Shown here: in pieces, positions 8,049-15,814 of the stretch | Layout of the letters: every line of letters begins with the position of its first letter | Position numbering within the stretch: the first letter of the stretch is position 1 | Assembly: GCF_001641335.1 (NCBI RefSeq) | Contig: NZ_LVEM01000004.1 | Location: 248,001 to 312,000, forward strand | Reading direction: 5' to 3' | DNA length: 64,000 bases | DNA from: Bradyrhizobium stylosanthis | GTDB taxonomy: Bacteria > Pseudomonadota > Alphaproteobacteria > Rhizobiales > Xanthobacteraceae | Program-made: the position numbers and the translations under genes | Notes under the pieces: generated by a model | Told to the model about the DNA's origin: nothing | What the model saw: the letters and a program-made list of their open reading frames with translations, nothing else | The model's database searches: none

Positions 8049-8819
8049 TTACCGATGCGGATCGGGATAGGCGAGGCTGCGCCAGCCGCCGCGGTCGAAC
8101 GGACGCCACTGGCCTTCCTTCTGCGCGAGGCGGTCGGCCACGGCGTAGACGACGGCGGGGTGATGACCCATGCCGCAATGGCTGCTCTCGACCTCGATGC
8201 TCTCGGTCTGCGCGCCCGCCTTCTCCATGCAGCCCTGCCAGGCGCAGACACCGTCGGTGCGGCTGAAGATGGCGGTGGTCGGCACCGGCGGCGGCACGGC
8301 AAGCTCGCCACCGAACTGCGGATCGACCTCGTCGGCCTTGCGGCCGCTCGCCCATTCATAGACGCGCCAGGCATTGGTCGAATGGGGATTGCCCGCAAAG
8401 GGGCTGCCGAGCGTGATCACCTGGCGCACGCGATCGGGCATCATCTTGGCGAGCTGACGTGCGTAGAGGCCACCCAAGCTCCAGCCGACCAGGCTGATCT
8501 TGCGGCCGTGCGTGTCGCTGAGCTCCTCGACCAGATCGACCATCGCATGCTGAACGCCCTCGCGCAGGCCGTAATTGCGGCCCTGGCGCCAGCCGCTGAC
8601 CGCGTAGCCCTTGCTGGTCAGAAAGCTGCGCAGCGCGCGCGTCGACGCATCGGAGGCCACAAGGCCCGGCAGCACCAGCACCGGATGCCCGTCGCCGCGC
8701 GGCGCGAGGCTCAGAAGCGGCAGCGCGCCGAGGAATGCGCCGAACTCGTGGATCGCGCGTCCTTCGAGAAACATCAGAGTACGGGACGGCGGACGCAGCG
8801 TCTGGGCAGTAGCGGTCAT
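8049..8819 (-). CDS. Alpha/beta hydrolase (lipase-like)
   Basis: A 256-aa hydrolase. Residues 110-118 read LVGWSLGGL with Ser114 as the predicted nucleophile, preceded by GDGHPVLVLPGL. A C-terminal SSHCGMGHHP stretch supplies candidate catalytic His. ATG 8819 is used (GGGG about 10 nt upstream) rather than a 19-codon extension. A clear paralogue sits at 21790-22590 and shares RGDGHPVL-LPG, GYxxxxWRxGRN, LVGWSLGG-YAR and ITLGSPFA. No signal peptide is seen. Substrate unknown; an ester or lipid hydrolase is likely. Confidence 0.75.
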   Translation of the reverse strand: MTATAQTLRPPSRTLMFLEGRAIHEFGAFLGALPLLSLAPRGDGHPVLVLPGLVASDASTRALRSFLTSKGYAVSGWRQGRNYGLREGVQHAMVDLVEELSDTHGRKISLVGWSLGGLYARQLAKMMPDRVRQVITLGSPFAGNPHSTNAWRVYEWASGRKADEVDPQFGGELAVPPPVPTTAIFSRTDGVCAWQGCMEKAGAQTESIEVESSHCGMGHHPAVVYAVADRLAQKEGQWRPFDRGGWRSLAYPDPHR

Positions 8820-9006
8820 CAATGGGTCCCCTGGAGAAGGCGCCGGCTTTGAGCCGGCAATGGGCATGAATTCCAATACGCCGGCTTCTTGAACGTTCCG
8901 CAGCGCAACATGAATCAGCTAGGCGGCCGGTTCCCGACATTCAAGCGGGAGAGTCGCGGGGCGACAATAGGCCCGCGCGTTAATGCTAACGGCCGTGACG
9001 CAAAAG

Positions 9007-10293
9007 TCACAGCAAACGAAGCAGGAATTCTACGGAGTACAGCGCAAGCCCGGCGAGCCCGCCGATCAGCGAGCCGTTGAACCGGATGTATTGCAGGTCG
9101 CGCCCGATGTTGATTTCGATCAGCGAAATCAGCTGCGCCATGTCCCACGCCTTGACCTGATCGGAGATGAAGGTCGAGACGCCGCTCTTCTGATCGGCAA
9201 CGAAGCTGCGCAGCACCGTCACCACGCCCTTGTTGATCTCGCCGCGCAGTTCGGCATCGCCGGCGAGCGCCTCGCCTGCAGAGGCGAACATGCCGGCGAG
9301 ATGATGCTGCAGCACCTGCGTCTCGCCGCTCGCGCTGCGCTCGATGAAGGAGCGCGTGTTGGACCAGACGGTGCGGGCGAGATCGGCAAGCTCCGGCCGC
9401 GCGAGCAGGTCACGCTTCAAACCGTCGATGCGGTCGATATAGGCTTGGTCGGTGCCGAGCCGGTCGACGAAGCTCAGCACCATGCGATCGAACTCGCCGC
9501 GGAACGGATGCTTGGGATCGCTGCGCACTTCGTTGAAGAAGGCGGTGGCGGAGGCCACGATCTTGTTCACCAGAAACTTGTCGGCGCGATAGAGCGTGAG
9601 CAGGGTCGGCAACTCCGCGCGCACCTTCTCGCGGATCATCGCCATCGTCTCCTTCTGGTTCAGCGTCTCGTGCATGACGCGCAGGAGATCGTCGAACAGG
9701 ATCTGGTGCCGGCCTTCCGCGACGAAGCCGCGCAACGTGCCGGCCGCGAGCGGCGCAAGATCGATCGCCTGGAGCTGCGAGGACATGCGGCGGATGATGA
9801 AGGTCATCAGGCCCGAGCTTTCCGTTGCCGACACGGCCTCCGGCAGCAGACGCAAGGCGAAGCGCGCAAGATCGTCGCTGCGCTTGCGGTCGCGCAGCCA
9901 GTCGGCAACGAAGGAGCCGAAATCGATCTCCTTCAGCTTGGCCTCGACCGGGCCGGCCTCGAGGAAATGCACCTGGATGAACTCGCCGAGCTTGTCGGCG
10001 ATGCGGGCCTGGTTGCTCTGGATGATCGCGGTATGCGGGATCGGCAGGCCGAGCGGACGCTTGAACAGCGCGACCACGGCATACCAGTCGGCGAGCCCGC
10101 CGATGGTTGCGGCCTCCGCGAAGGCCGCGATGAAGCCGAACACGGGGTGCACGGGCAGCAGCCATTTTGCGACCACGAACAGCGCCAGCGTCGAAGCCAG
10201 CACCAGCGTCGCCAGCGCCTTCACACGGCGCAGCTCGGCTGCGCGCTCGGCGTCGCCGGGGGTGTCGAAGGAGAAGGTGGCGGGAGCGTTCAT
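9007..10293 (-). CDS. DUF445 domain membrane protein
   Basis: A 428-aa protein with two hydrophobic segments near the N-terminus (about residues 26-70, including ALATLVLASTLALFVVAKW and the GLADWYAVVALFKRP motif that marks DUF445/YjiN) and one at the very C-terminus (GSLIGGLAGLALYSVEFLL). The long middle is helical and charged, probably cytoplasmic or periplasmic. Proteins of this family have no established function. It stands alone between a hydrolase and the phasin gene. Confidence 0.8.
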   Translation of the reverse strand: MNAPATFSFDTPGDAERAAELRRVKALATLVLASTLALFVVAKWLLPVHPVFGFIAAFAEAATIGGLADWYAVVALFKRPLGLPIPHTAIIQSNQARIADKLGEFIQVHFLEAGPVEAKLKEIDFGSFVADWLRDRKRSDDLARFALRLLPEAVSATESSGLMTFIIRRMSSQLQAIDLAPLAAGTLRGFVAEGRHQILFDDLLRVMHETLNQKETMAMIREKVRAELPTLLTLYRADKFLVNKIVASATAFFNEVRSDPKHPFRGEFDRMVLSFVDRLGTDQAYIDRIDGLKRDLLARPELADLARTVWSNTRSFIERSASGETQVLQHHLAGMFASAGEALAGDAELRGEINKGVVTVLRSFVADQKSGVSTFISDQVKAWDMAQLISLIEINIGRDLQYIRFNGSLIGGLAGLALYSVEFLLRLL

Positions 10294-10318
10294 GGTGGAT
10301 TCTTAGCGCGTCAGTCTC

Positions 10319-10471
10319 GGCGTGTCCCGGACGCGGTGCAGCGTGCAACGATGCACCGCAGAGCCGGGACCCAGCAACACCCAAAGGAAGATGGACCCCG
10401 GATCACAGTGCACCACGCCACTGGACGATGCTTCGCATCGTCAGGGGCGCGCTGCACTGCATCCGGGGAAC
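10319..10471. repeat. GTCCCGGACGC palindromic repeat, copy 1
   Basis: Between the DUF445 gene and the phasin terminator. The left half reads GTCCCGGACGCGGTGCAGCG, then CCGCAGAGCCGGGACCC; the right half carries the inverted counterpart with ACCCCGG and a GACGATGCTTCGCATCGTC hairpin, ending near ATCCGGGG. The same building blocks recur at 32400-32532, 35218-35349 and 59972-60108. Confidence 0.6.
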
Positions 10472-10478
10472 GCAGGAG

Positions 10479-10506
10479 AAAAACAAAAGGCCCGCCGAAG
10501 CGGGCC
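10479..10506 (-). terminator. Rho-independent terminator of the phasin gene
   Basis: On the minus strand, a stem GGCCCGC / GCGGGCC with a TTCG tetraloop is followed by TTTTGTTTTT. It starts about 30 nt after the phasin stop codon. The stable tetraloop and long T run make this a strong intrinsic terminator. Confidence 0.85.
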
Positions 10507-10537
10507 TCAAATTTCAGTTTGCACTCAGAGCGCCGGA

Positions 10538-10993
10538 TCAGGCGGTCTTGTTGTAGACCTTGGCGAAGTTGTCCTGAGCGGACTTCGCACCGTTGGCGGC
10601 GAGCTTGCCGAGATAGTCGGCGGTCGCCTTGGCGCGCGAGACGAACACTTCGCCGCGGGCGCGGAGCAGGCTCGACTGGATCTCGACGGCTTCGCTGACC
10701 GACTTGGCGGACGCGAGCTTGTCGATGCCCGAGAAGAACGCCGCGGCGTCCTCGTAGATCGCCTGCTGGATGTTGCGGCTGATCTTGCCGGCCTCGGCGA
10801 CGGACTCGGTCACGGCGTTTTCGACGGCGGCGGTCACGCGCTCGGAGCCGGCGAAAGCCTCGGCAGCACGGTCCTTGGCGGTGTTCGCGCTCTTCTTGAC
10901 GAACTCACGGGCAGCCTCGGGAACTTCCAGGTTCTGGATGTTCTTGAAAGCGTCCTTGAAGCCCTCGAAAGCGGTGTTGGTTTCAGTGGTCAT
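10538..10993 (-). CDS. Phasin family protein (PHA granule-associated)
   Basis: A 151-aa, largely alpha-helical, alanine-rich protein starting MTTETNTAFEGFKDAFKNIQ, with the amphipathic coiled-coil composition of Phasin_2 proteins. Phasins coat polyhydroxybutyrate granules and set their size and number. The gene has its own ribosome binding site (GGAGAG), a strong terminator and a promoter with a palindrome. It stands near the phaE-phaC operon (on the same strand, further upstream), which supports a role in PHA storage. Confidence 0.88.
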   Translation of the reverse strand: MTTETNTAFEGFKDAFKNIQNLEVPEAAREFVKKSANTAKDRAAEAFAGSERVTAAVENAVTESVAEAGKISRNIQQAIYEDAAAFFSGIDKLASAKSVSEAVEIQSSLLRARGEVFVSRAKATADYLGKLAANGAKSAQDNFAKVYNKTA

Positions 10994-11062
10994 GGGGTTC
11001 TCTCCATCCTCATTGGGTTGAGCTATGGGCTCACCCCGTCCGCGTTGGCCCGGGGCACGGCT

Positions 11063-11104
11063 TATATGGCACGGTTAATTGTGCGATGCAATAATCATAT
11101 TGCA
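11063..11104 (-). promoter_or_regulatory. Phasin promoter with palindromic operator
   Basis: On the minus strand TTGCAT (11086-11091) and CATATA (11063-11068) are separated by 17 bp, a good housekeeping-type promoter about 70 nt upstream of the phasin start. A perfect palindrome TGCAATA-ATCA-TATTGCA (11087-11104) overlaps the -35 region. In related bacteria the repressor PhaR binds TGC/GCA-type sites in front of phasin genes and is released by PHB, so this may be a PhaR operator; that link is inference. Confidence 0.55.
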
Positions 11105-11194
11105 CTGCGACATCACGAAATCGTGAACAGCCTTAACGAGCGGCATCGTGATGCCTCTCTAGCCAACCACCCAGACATAGGCCCGATCCGGGCC

Positions 11195-11248
11195 TAATGT
11201 TGGACGGCGCTCTTGTGTTGGACAGCGCGCTTAGTGCTGGACGGCGCC
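11195..11248 (-). repeat. Three tandem 18-bp repeats at the 3' end of the acetyltransferase gene
   Basis: Three consecutive 18-bp units on the minus strand: GGCGCCGTCCAGCACTAA (11248-11231, the last codons and stop of the gene), GCGCGCTGTCCAACACAA (11230-11213) and GAGCGCCGTCCAACATTA (11212-11195). Most positions match across all three. They are followed by a short AGGCCCG-ATC-CGGGCCT hairpin (11179-11195). Confidence 0.7.
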
Positions 11249-11824
11249 TGGCAGCCCATAGGCTTCCATCTGGGCCTGGACCTGCGCGACGTTGTGGCCG
11301 AGCACGACGATGTCGTGGGTCTTGCCCCCGACATCCCTGACATGGTCGCGCAGCAGGGCCTCGGCCTTGAAGCCGAGGCTCTCGAACAGGGCAATCGCCG
11401 CCTGCTGGTCGACCGTCATCTGGACCGAGAGCTTCTCCAGGCCCGCGCCGAGCGCGAGGGCGAAGGTCTCCTGTGACAGCGCCTTGCCCACCCCCTTCCC
11501 GCGCACGTCGACCGAGACCACCATGCGGATCTCGCCGACATGGGGCGACCAGGAGTGCGGGTCGCGCACCAGCGTGCCGCAACCGACGACCTTGCCATCC
11601 CTGACCGCGAGCAGGCTCTGAATCGCGCCGCGCTCGATCTCCTTGACCCAGGCCGACAGCACCTTCGGCTCGCTGATGTTGCGCGGCAGGAACAAGAGGT
11701 CATGGGTCGGCAGGCCCTTGCCGAAGGCGAGCACCGCGGCTTCGTCCGCAGGCGACATCAGGCGGATCTCGATATCGCCGGCGTCGGTCTTGACGTGACG
11801 CGGATAGGAACGCTGCTCGTTCAT
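11231..11824 (-). CDS. GNAT family N-acetyltransferase
   Basis: A 197-aa acetyltransferase. The core contains VVGCGTLVRDPHSWSPHVGE, then VSVDVRGKGVGKALSQ, the acetyl-CoA pyrophosphate-binding R-G-x-G-x-G-type motif, and AIALFESLGFKAEALL near the end. ATG 11824 overlaps the phaC stop (ATGA), so it is translated with phaC. The acceptor is unknown. Its tight coupling to a PHA synthase is notable; it might modify a PHA-metabolism protein or a monomer CoA-ester, but that is speculation. Confidence 0.82.
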   Translation of the reverse strand: MNEQRSYPRHVKTDAGDIEIRLMSPADEAAVLAFGKGLPTHDLLFLPRNISEPKVLSAWVKEIERGAIQSLLAVRDGKVVGCGTLVRDPHSWSPHVGEIRMVVSVDVRGKGVGKALSQETFALALGAGLEKLSVQMTVDQQAAIALFESLGFKAEALLRDHVRDVGGKTHDIVVLGHNVAQVQAQMEAYGLPGAVQH

Positions 11825-12903
11825 GTCGATCTCTTCCCCAGCCAGGAGTCCAGTTTCGGCCACAGCCGTTTCACCGCGTTGGCGCCGGCGACCAGCGAGA
11901 CGTGACCGCCCTTCAGGATCACCTCTTCCTTGTCCGCCGATCCGATCCTGGCGATCAGGTGCTTGGCGGCGTCATAGGGCACGATGTGATCGTGCTCGGC
12001 GACCGCATGCAGGATCGGCACCTTGATGTCTTCGAGCTTCGCCGCGCGGCCGCCGACCGACATCGTGTCGTTGAACAGCTTGTTGTCCCACATCAGATCC
12101 TTGGTGATGGTGCGGAAATATTCGCCCGCAAGCGGCAGCGTGTCGGTCGCCCAGCGGTCGAACATCCGGTAGGATTTGACGAACTCGTCGTTCCAGATGT
12201 TTTCCCAGAGCTGGATCTGGCTCACCGTGCGCGAGGCCGGCCGCAGCATCTCGAACGAGGACAGGATCATCTCCGGCGGCACGTTGCCGACGCTGTCGAC
12301 GAGGCGATCGACGTCGAAATAGCGGCGATCGGAGAAGTTCGAGAACAGCTTCATCTCGCGGAAGTCAATCGGCGTGGTGAAGCAGATCAGGTTCTTCATC
12401 GGCCCGTCCTTGTGGATCGAGCCGTAGAGCAGCGACAGCACCCCGCCGAAGCAATAGCCGATGACGGAGACGTCCTGCTCGCCGGAATCGGCCTGCACGC
12501 GGCGGACGCAATCCGGGATGAAGTCGAGGACATAGTCCTCCATGCGCAGGCTCTTCTCCTCCGGCCGCGGCGCGCTCCAGTCGAGCATGTAGACGTCGTA
12601 GCCGCGCTTCAGCAGGAACTCGATGAAGCTCTGGCCCGGCACGAGGTCGAGGATGTAGCCGCGATTGGTCGTCGCCATCACGATCAGCACCGGCACGCGA
12701 TAGATCTCGTCGGTCATCGGCCGGTAGTGATAGAGGCTCATGGTGCCGCGCGAATGCAGCACGTCCTTCGGCGTCGAGCCGAGCGTGGGACCGGAGGTCG
12801 AGAAATATTCGACGCCCTTGATGCTGCGCTGGATCGCGCGCTGCACCTCGGTCTGAATGCGCTCCGGGATTGCTGCGAAATCAAGTCCCGTCGGCGCGTT
12901 CAT
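11821..12903 (-). CDS. phaC: Class III-type poly(3-hydroxyalkanoate) synthase subunit PhaC
   Basis: A 360-aa synthase that polymerises 3-hydroxyacyl-CoA. The nucleophile Cys151 lies in VIGYCFGG (lipase-box-like). Asp305 (AEHDHIVP) and His334 (KGGHVSLVAG) complete the triad, with positions almost identical to the Allochromatium class III enzyme (Cys149, Asp302, His331). The length (about 360 aa instead of about 600) also indicates class III. ATG 12903 overlaps the stop of the phaE-like gene (ATGA), and its own stop overlaps the acetyltransferase start. Class III synthases act as PhaC-PhaE complexes. Confidence 0.9.
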   Translation of the reverse strand: MNAPTGLDFAAIPERIQTEVQRAIQRSIKGVEYFSTSGPTLGSTPKDVLHSRGTMSLYHYRPMTDEIYRVPVLIVMATTNRGYILDLVPGQSFIEFLLKRGYDVYMLDWSAPRPEEKSLRMEDYVLDFIPDCVRRVQADSGEQDVSVIGYCFGGVLSLLYGSIHKDGPMKNLICFTTPIDFREMKLFSNFSDRRYFDVDRLVDSVGNVPPEMILSSFEMLRPASRTVSQIQLWENIWNDEFVKSYRMFDRWATDTLPLAGEYFRTITKDLMWDNKLFNDTMSVGGRAAKLEDIKVPILHAVAEHDHIVPYDAAKHLIARIGSADKEEVILKGGHVSLVAGANAVKRLWPKLDSWLGKRST

Positions 12904-13283
12904 GACTGTCCTCCGTTTTCGGAGGGCGGACGCTTGGTCCGCGGCGGTTTCGGTGCCCCGTCGAAGCCTTGCGAGATGCCGGAACTTGCCGCGATCTGGC
13001 TCAGCATCGACTTCATCTCGCCGATCTGGGCTTCGATCGACTGCAGCCGTTCCGCAAGGCCTGTCACCTGCTCCCGACTCGGCAGGTTCATCGTGACGAG
13101 GTATTTCTCCATGAGCTCGCCGAGCTGCTTCTGAGCACCTGCAGCAACTCCGCCCGCGCGGTTCATCGCCTGTGAAAACTCGGGCGAAGACATGGCCTGG
13201 TTGGCGAAGGTGTTGAACCCCTTCTCCATATCCCCCACAATCTTCTGCCACATGGCGACCGGGTCGTTGGTCTTGTCGGTCAT
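12900..13283 (-). CDS. phaE: Short PhaE-like PHA synthase subunit
   Basis: A 127-aa protein directly upstream of and overlapping class III phaC. It contains WQKIVGDMEKGFNTFANQA, then MEKYLVTMNLPSREQVTGLA, the stretch seen in the C-terminal part of PhaE proteins, and a predicted coiled coil SIEAQIGEMKSMLSQIA. It ends in a Pro/Lys/Arg-rich tail. ATG 13283 has an excellent AGGAGG 7 nt upstream. Classical PhaE is about 350 aa, so this is a minimal form; it may be just the helical part needed to activate PhaC. Identity rests on weak motif similarity plus position. Confidence 0.7.
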   Translation of the reverse strand: MTDKTNDPVAMWQKIVGDMEKGFNTFANQAMSSPEFSQAMNRAGGVAAGAQKQLGELMEKYLVTMNLPSREQVTGLAERLQSIEAQIGEMKSMLSQIAASSGISQGFDGAPKPPRTKRPPSENGGQS

Positions 13284-13447
13284 CGGCGTCCTCCTGGTAC
13301 CGAGAGCTTCGACGCCCTTCTTTTTCGCCATACCACACCGTTGCGAGGGAGCGGTCAACCGGCAGGTCGCCCGGTGCGGCGCACACGGCTTCTTTGCCGC
13401 GTGAAACCGTGCGATACAGCATCAGCCAGCAGAGAGGGAACGCATCC

Positions 13448-14362
13448 GTGACCGCCCATCAGCCGCCCCAGACCGTCCGCGCCAACGGCATCGACATCTG
13501 CTACGAGATCTTCGGCAACGACAATGCCGAGCCGCTGCTGCTGATCATGGGGCTCGGCGCGCAGATGATCCATTGGGACGATGCATTCTGCGAGCAGCTC
13601 GCCACGCACGGCTTCCGCGTGATCCGCTTCGACAATCGCGACATCGGCAAGTCGAGCCATCTCACGGGCGGCAAGCGCCTGACGCCGCTCGAGCTGCTGA
13701 AGCTGCGCTTCCTCAGGATTCCCGTGGCCGCGCCTTACAGGCTGATCGACATGGCGAAGGACACCGTCGCCCTGATGGATGCGCTCGGCATCAAGTCGGC
13801 ACATCTGGTCGGCGCGTCCATGGGCGGCATGATCGCCCAGGAGGTGACGCTGTCGTTCTCCGATCGCGTGCGCTCGCTCACCTCGATCATGTCGACGACG
13901 GGAAATCCGCGCGTGCCGCCCCCGACCCGCGAAGCCGCGGCCATGCTGATGGCCCCCCCGCCGCAAAGCAAGGAGGAGTTCATCGTCCGCTTCGGCCAGA
14001 CCTGGAAAGTCCTGCGCGTCGGCTCCTTCCCGGAAGAGGAAGCGCTCGACCTCGACCGTGCCGAGCGCGTGTTCGCGCGCGGGCTCAATCCGGCCGGCGT
14101 CGGCCGGCAGCTCCGCGCCGTGCTCGCCTCCGGCAGCCGCAAGGAGCGGCTGCGCAACGTGAAGACGCCGACGCTCGTGATCCACGGCACGGTCGATCCG
14201 CTGGTGCGCCCCGAAGGCGGCAAGGACACGGCAGAGTCCATTCCGGGCGCGAAGCTGCTGATGATCGACGGCATGGGCCACGCCTTGCCGATGCGGTTCT
14301 GGCCGGAGATCATCCGCGCCATCGACAAGCATGCGCACGGCGCGGCGGCGCAGGCAGCGTAG
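13448..14362 (+). CDS. Alpha/beta fold hydrolase
   Basis: A 304-aa hydrolase, divergent from the phaE-phaC operon. Residues 120-127 are LVGASMGG with Ser124 as nucleophile. VIRFDNRDIGKSS and the C-terminal VIHGTVDPLVRPEGG and GMGHALP supply the acid and His. I choose the GTG at 13448 because GAGGG lies about 10 nt upstream and the protein then begins VTAHQPPQ. It resembles esterases and aromatic-polyketide or haloperoxidase-type hydrolases; the substrate is unknown. A role in PHA turnover is conceivable from position only. Confidence 0.78.
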   Translation: MTAHQPPQTVRANGIDICYEIFGNDNAEPLLLIMGLGAQMIHWDDAFCEQLATHGFRVIRFDNRDIGKSSHLTGGKRLTPLELLKLRFLRIPVAAPYRLIDMAKDTVALMDALGIKSAHLVGASMGGMIAQEVTLSFSDRVRSLTSIMSTTGNPRVPPPTREAAAMLMAPPPQSKEEFIVRFGQTWKVLRVGSFPEEEALDLDRAERVFARGLNPAGVGRQLRAVLASGSRKERLRNVKTPTLVIHGTVDPLVRPEGGKDTAESIPGAKLLMIDGMGHALPMRFWPEIIRAIDKHAHGAAAQAA

Positions 14363-14498
14363 ACCGCCCGGCTCTCCTCAGGTTTCCTCGCGGTGACCTT
14401 GTGAGGCGACGGGTACTCACTTACGGCGCGCCCGCCCGGAAGCTATACAGGCTTCACTCAGTCGCAAGATAAAGAGGCTGCGGCCTCTCGGAGTCCCC

Positions 14499-14963
14499 AT
14501 GCATCCCATCATCCGGCCCGCCGCAATGATTGCGGCTTCGATCTTCATGATGTCCCTTGGCAACAGCGCCGCGATGGCGGGCAGCGCGCAGGAAGAAGCC
14601 AATCGCACTGCCGTGCTTGCCTTCTACGAGAAGGGCCTCAACCAGAAGGACGTCGACGCCGCTCTCGCCTATGTCGGCGACCGCTACGTCCAGCACAATC
14701 CGAATGCCGCCGATGGCCCGGAGGGCTTCCGGAAGTTCATCGGCTTCCTGCGTGAAAAGTTTCCGAACTCGCGCAGCGAGATCAAGCGGAGCTTCGTGGA
14801 CGGCGACTACGTCATCCTGCACGTCCACTCCGTTCGCGAGCCCGGCACCAGGGGCCGCGCGATCGTGGACATCTTCAAGCTGGACAGCGGCAAGATCGTC
14901 GAGCACTGGGACGTCGTTCAGGAGATTCCCGAAAACCCGGCGAACGGCAACACGATGTTCTAG
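14499..14963 (+). CDS. Secreted SnoaL-like/NTF2-fold protein
   Basis: A 154-aa protein with an N-terminal signal peptide (hydrophobic residues about 8-25, cleavage probably after AMA). The mature part reads AVLAFYEKGLNQKDVDAALA, YVQHNPNAADG and IVEHWDVVQEIP, the pattern of predicted SnoaL-like aldol-condensation enzymes (COG4922) with the NTF2 fold. Such proteins are often periplasmic and uncharacterised. It converges with the spermidine-synthase-like gene, stop to stop 25 bp apart. Confidence 0.8.
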   Translation: MHPIIRPAAMIAASIFMMSLGNSAAMAGSAQEEANRTAVLAFYEKGLNQKDVDAALAYVGDRYVQHNPNAADGPEGFRKFIGFLREKFPNSRSEIKRSFVDGDYVILHVHSVREPGTRGRAIVDIFKLDSGKIVEHWDVVQEIPENPANGNTMF

Positions 14964-14988
14964 CGCGAAGACGTCGCCCGAAGACCAC

Positions 14989-15663
14989 CTACTGCTTCTT
15001 CGCCATCCAGATCACATGACGCGCGCCACCGCCTCTGCCGGTGGCGCGGATGTTGACTTCGTTCACGTCGAAGCCAGCGCGCTTAAGGCGGTTGGTGAAG
15101 GCCGGGTTGGGTCCCGACGACCAGACGGCGAGCACGCCCCCCGGACGCAGCGCCGTCTTCGCCGCCTGCAATCCGCTGGCACTGTAGAGCGCATCATTGC
15201 CCTTCCGGGTCAGCCCTTCCGGCCCGTTGTCAACGTCGAGCAGAATGGCATCGAAGGCCGAGCTCTTGGCACCGATCACTTCGCCGACGTCGGTCTCCCG
15301 GATGCTGACCCTGGCATCATCGAGACTATCACCAAAAACCTCCGCCATCGGGCCCCGCGCCCAGGCAACGACCGAGGGGACCAGCTCGGAGACCACGATC
15401 TTCGCCTTGGCGCCGAGCACGGCGAGCGCCGCGCGCAGCGTAAAGCCCATGCCGAGGCCGCCGATGAGGACGACGGGCTTTGCAACCTTCTCGATCTGCT
15501 TTGCCGCCAGCGTCGCGAGTGCCGCCTCGGAACCCGAGAGGCGGCTGTTCATCAGCTCGTTGGTGCCGAGCTTGATCGAGAACTCCTTGCCCTGCCGCAT
15601 CAGGCGGAGCTCCTCGTCGGAGCCGGGGATTTTGGCGGTGTCGATCTTTTCCCAGGGAATCAT
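14989..15663 (-). CDS. Spermidine synthase-like SAM-dependent protein
   Basis: A 224-aa Rossmann methyltransferase-fold protein. VVLIGGLGMGFTLRAALAVL is the SAM/dcSAM-binding glycine motif, AKIVVSELVPSVVAWARGP follows, and FDAILLDVDNGPEGLT is the acidic motif IV seen in spermidine synthases. No decarboxylase or other polyamine gene is nearby, so the true reaction may be a methyl or aminopropyl transfer to another substrate. Single gene, followed by a repeat element upstream of its start. Confidence 0.75.
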   Translation of the reverse strand: MIPWEKIDTAKIPGSDEELRLMRQGKEFSIKLGTNELMNSRLSGSEAALATLAAKQIEKVAKPVVLIGGLGMGFTLRAALAVLGAKAKIVVSELVPSVVAWARGPMAEVFGDSLDDARVSIRETDVGEVIGAKSSAFDAILLDVDNGPEGLTRKGNDALYSASGLQAAKTALRPGGVLAVWSSGPNPAFTNRLKRAGFDVNEVNIRATGRGGGARHVIWMAKKQ

Positions 15664-15690
15664 GGGGGAGCTTTAGCACGATCGCAATGC

Positions 15691-15806
15691 GTAGGGTGGG
15701 TTAGCCGAAGGCGTAACCCACGTCTTTACTTTCCTGTCCTGTGGAAGTGGTGGGTTACGCCGAGCGGTTTGCGCTTCGCGCAATCCGCTGGGCTAACCCA
15801 CCCTAC
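15691..15806. repeat. GTAGGGTGGG nested inverted repeat, 116 bp
   Basis: Perfect 15-bp terminal inverted repeats GTAGGGTGGGTTAGC (15691-15705) and GCTAACCCACCCTAC (15792-15806) enclose an inner pair GCGTAACCCA (15711-15720) and TGGGTTACGC (15751-15760). It fills the gap between the P450 fusion stop and the spermidine-synthase-like start. Size and structure are those of a small non-coding repeat or MITE. A relative with TTTGCCCACCC ends lies at 61114-61205. Confidence 0.75.
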
Positions 15807-15814
15807 TGTTCCGA

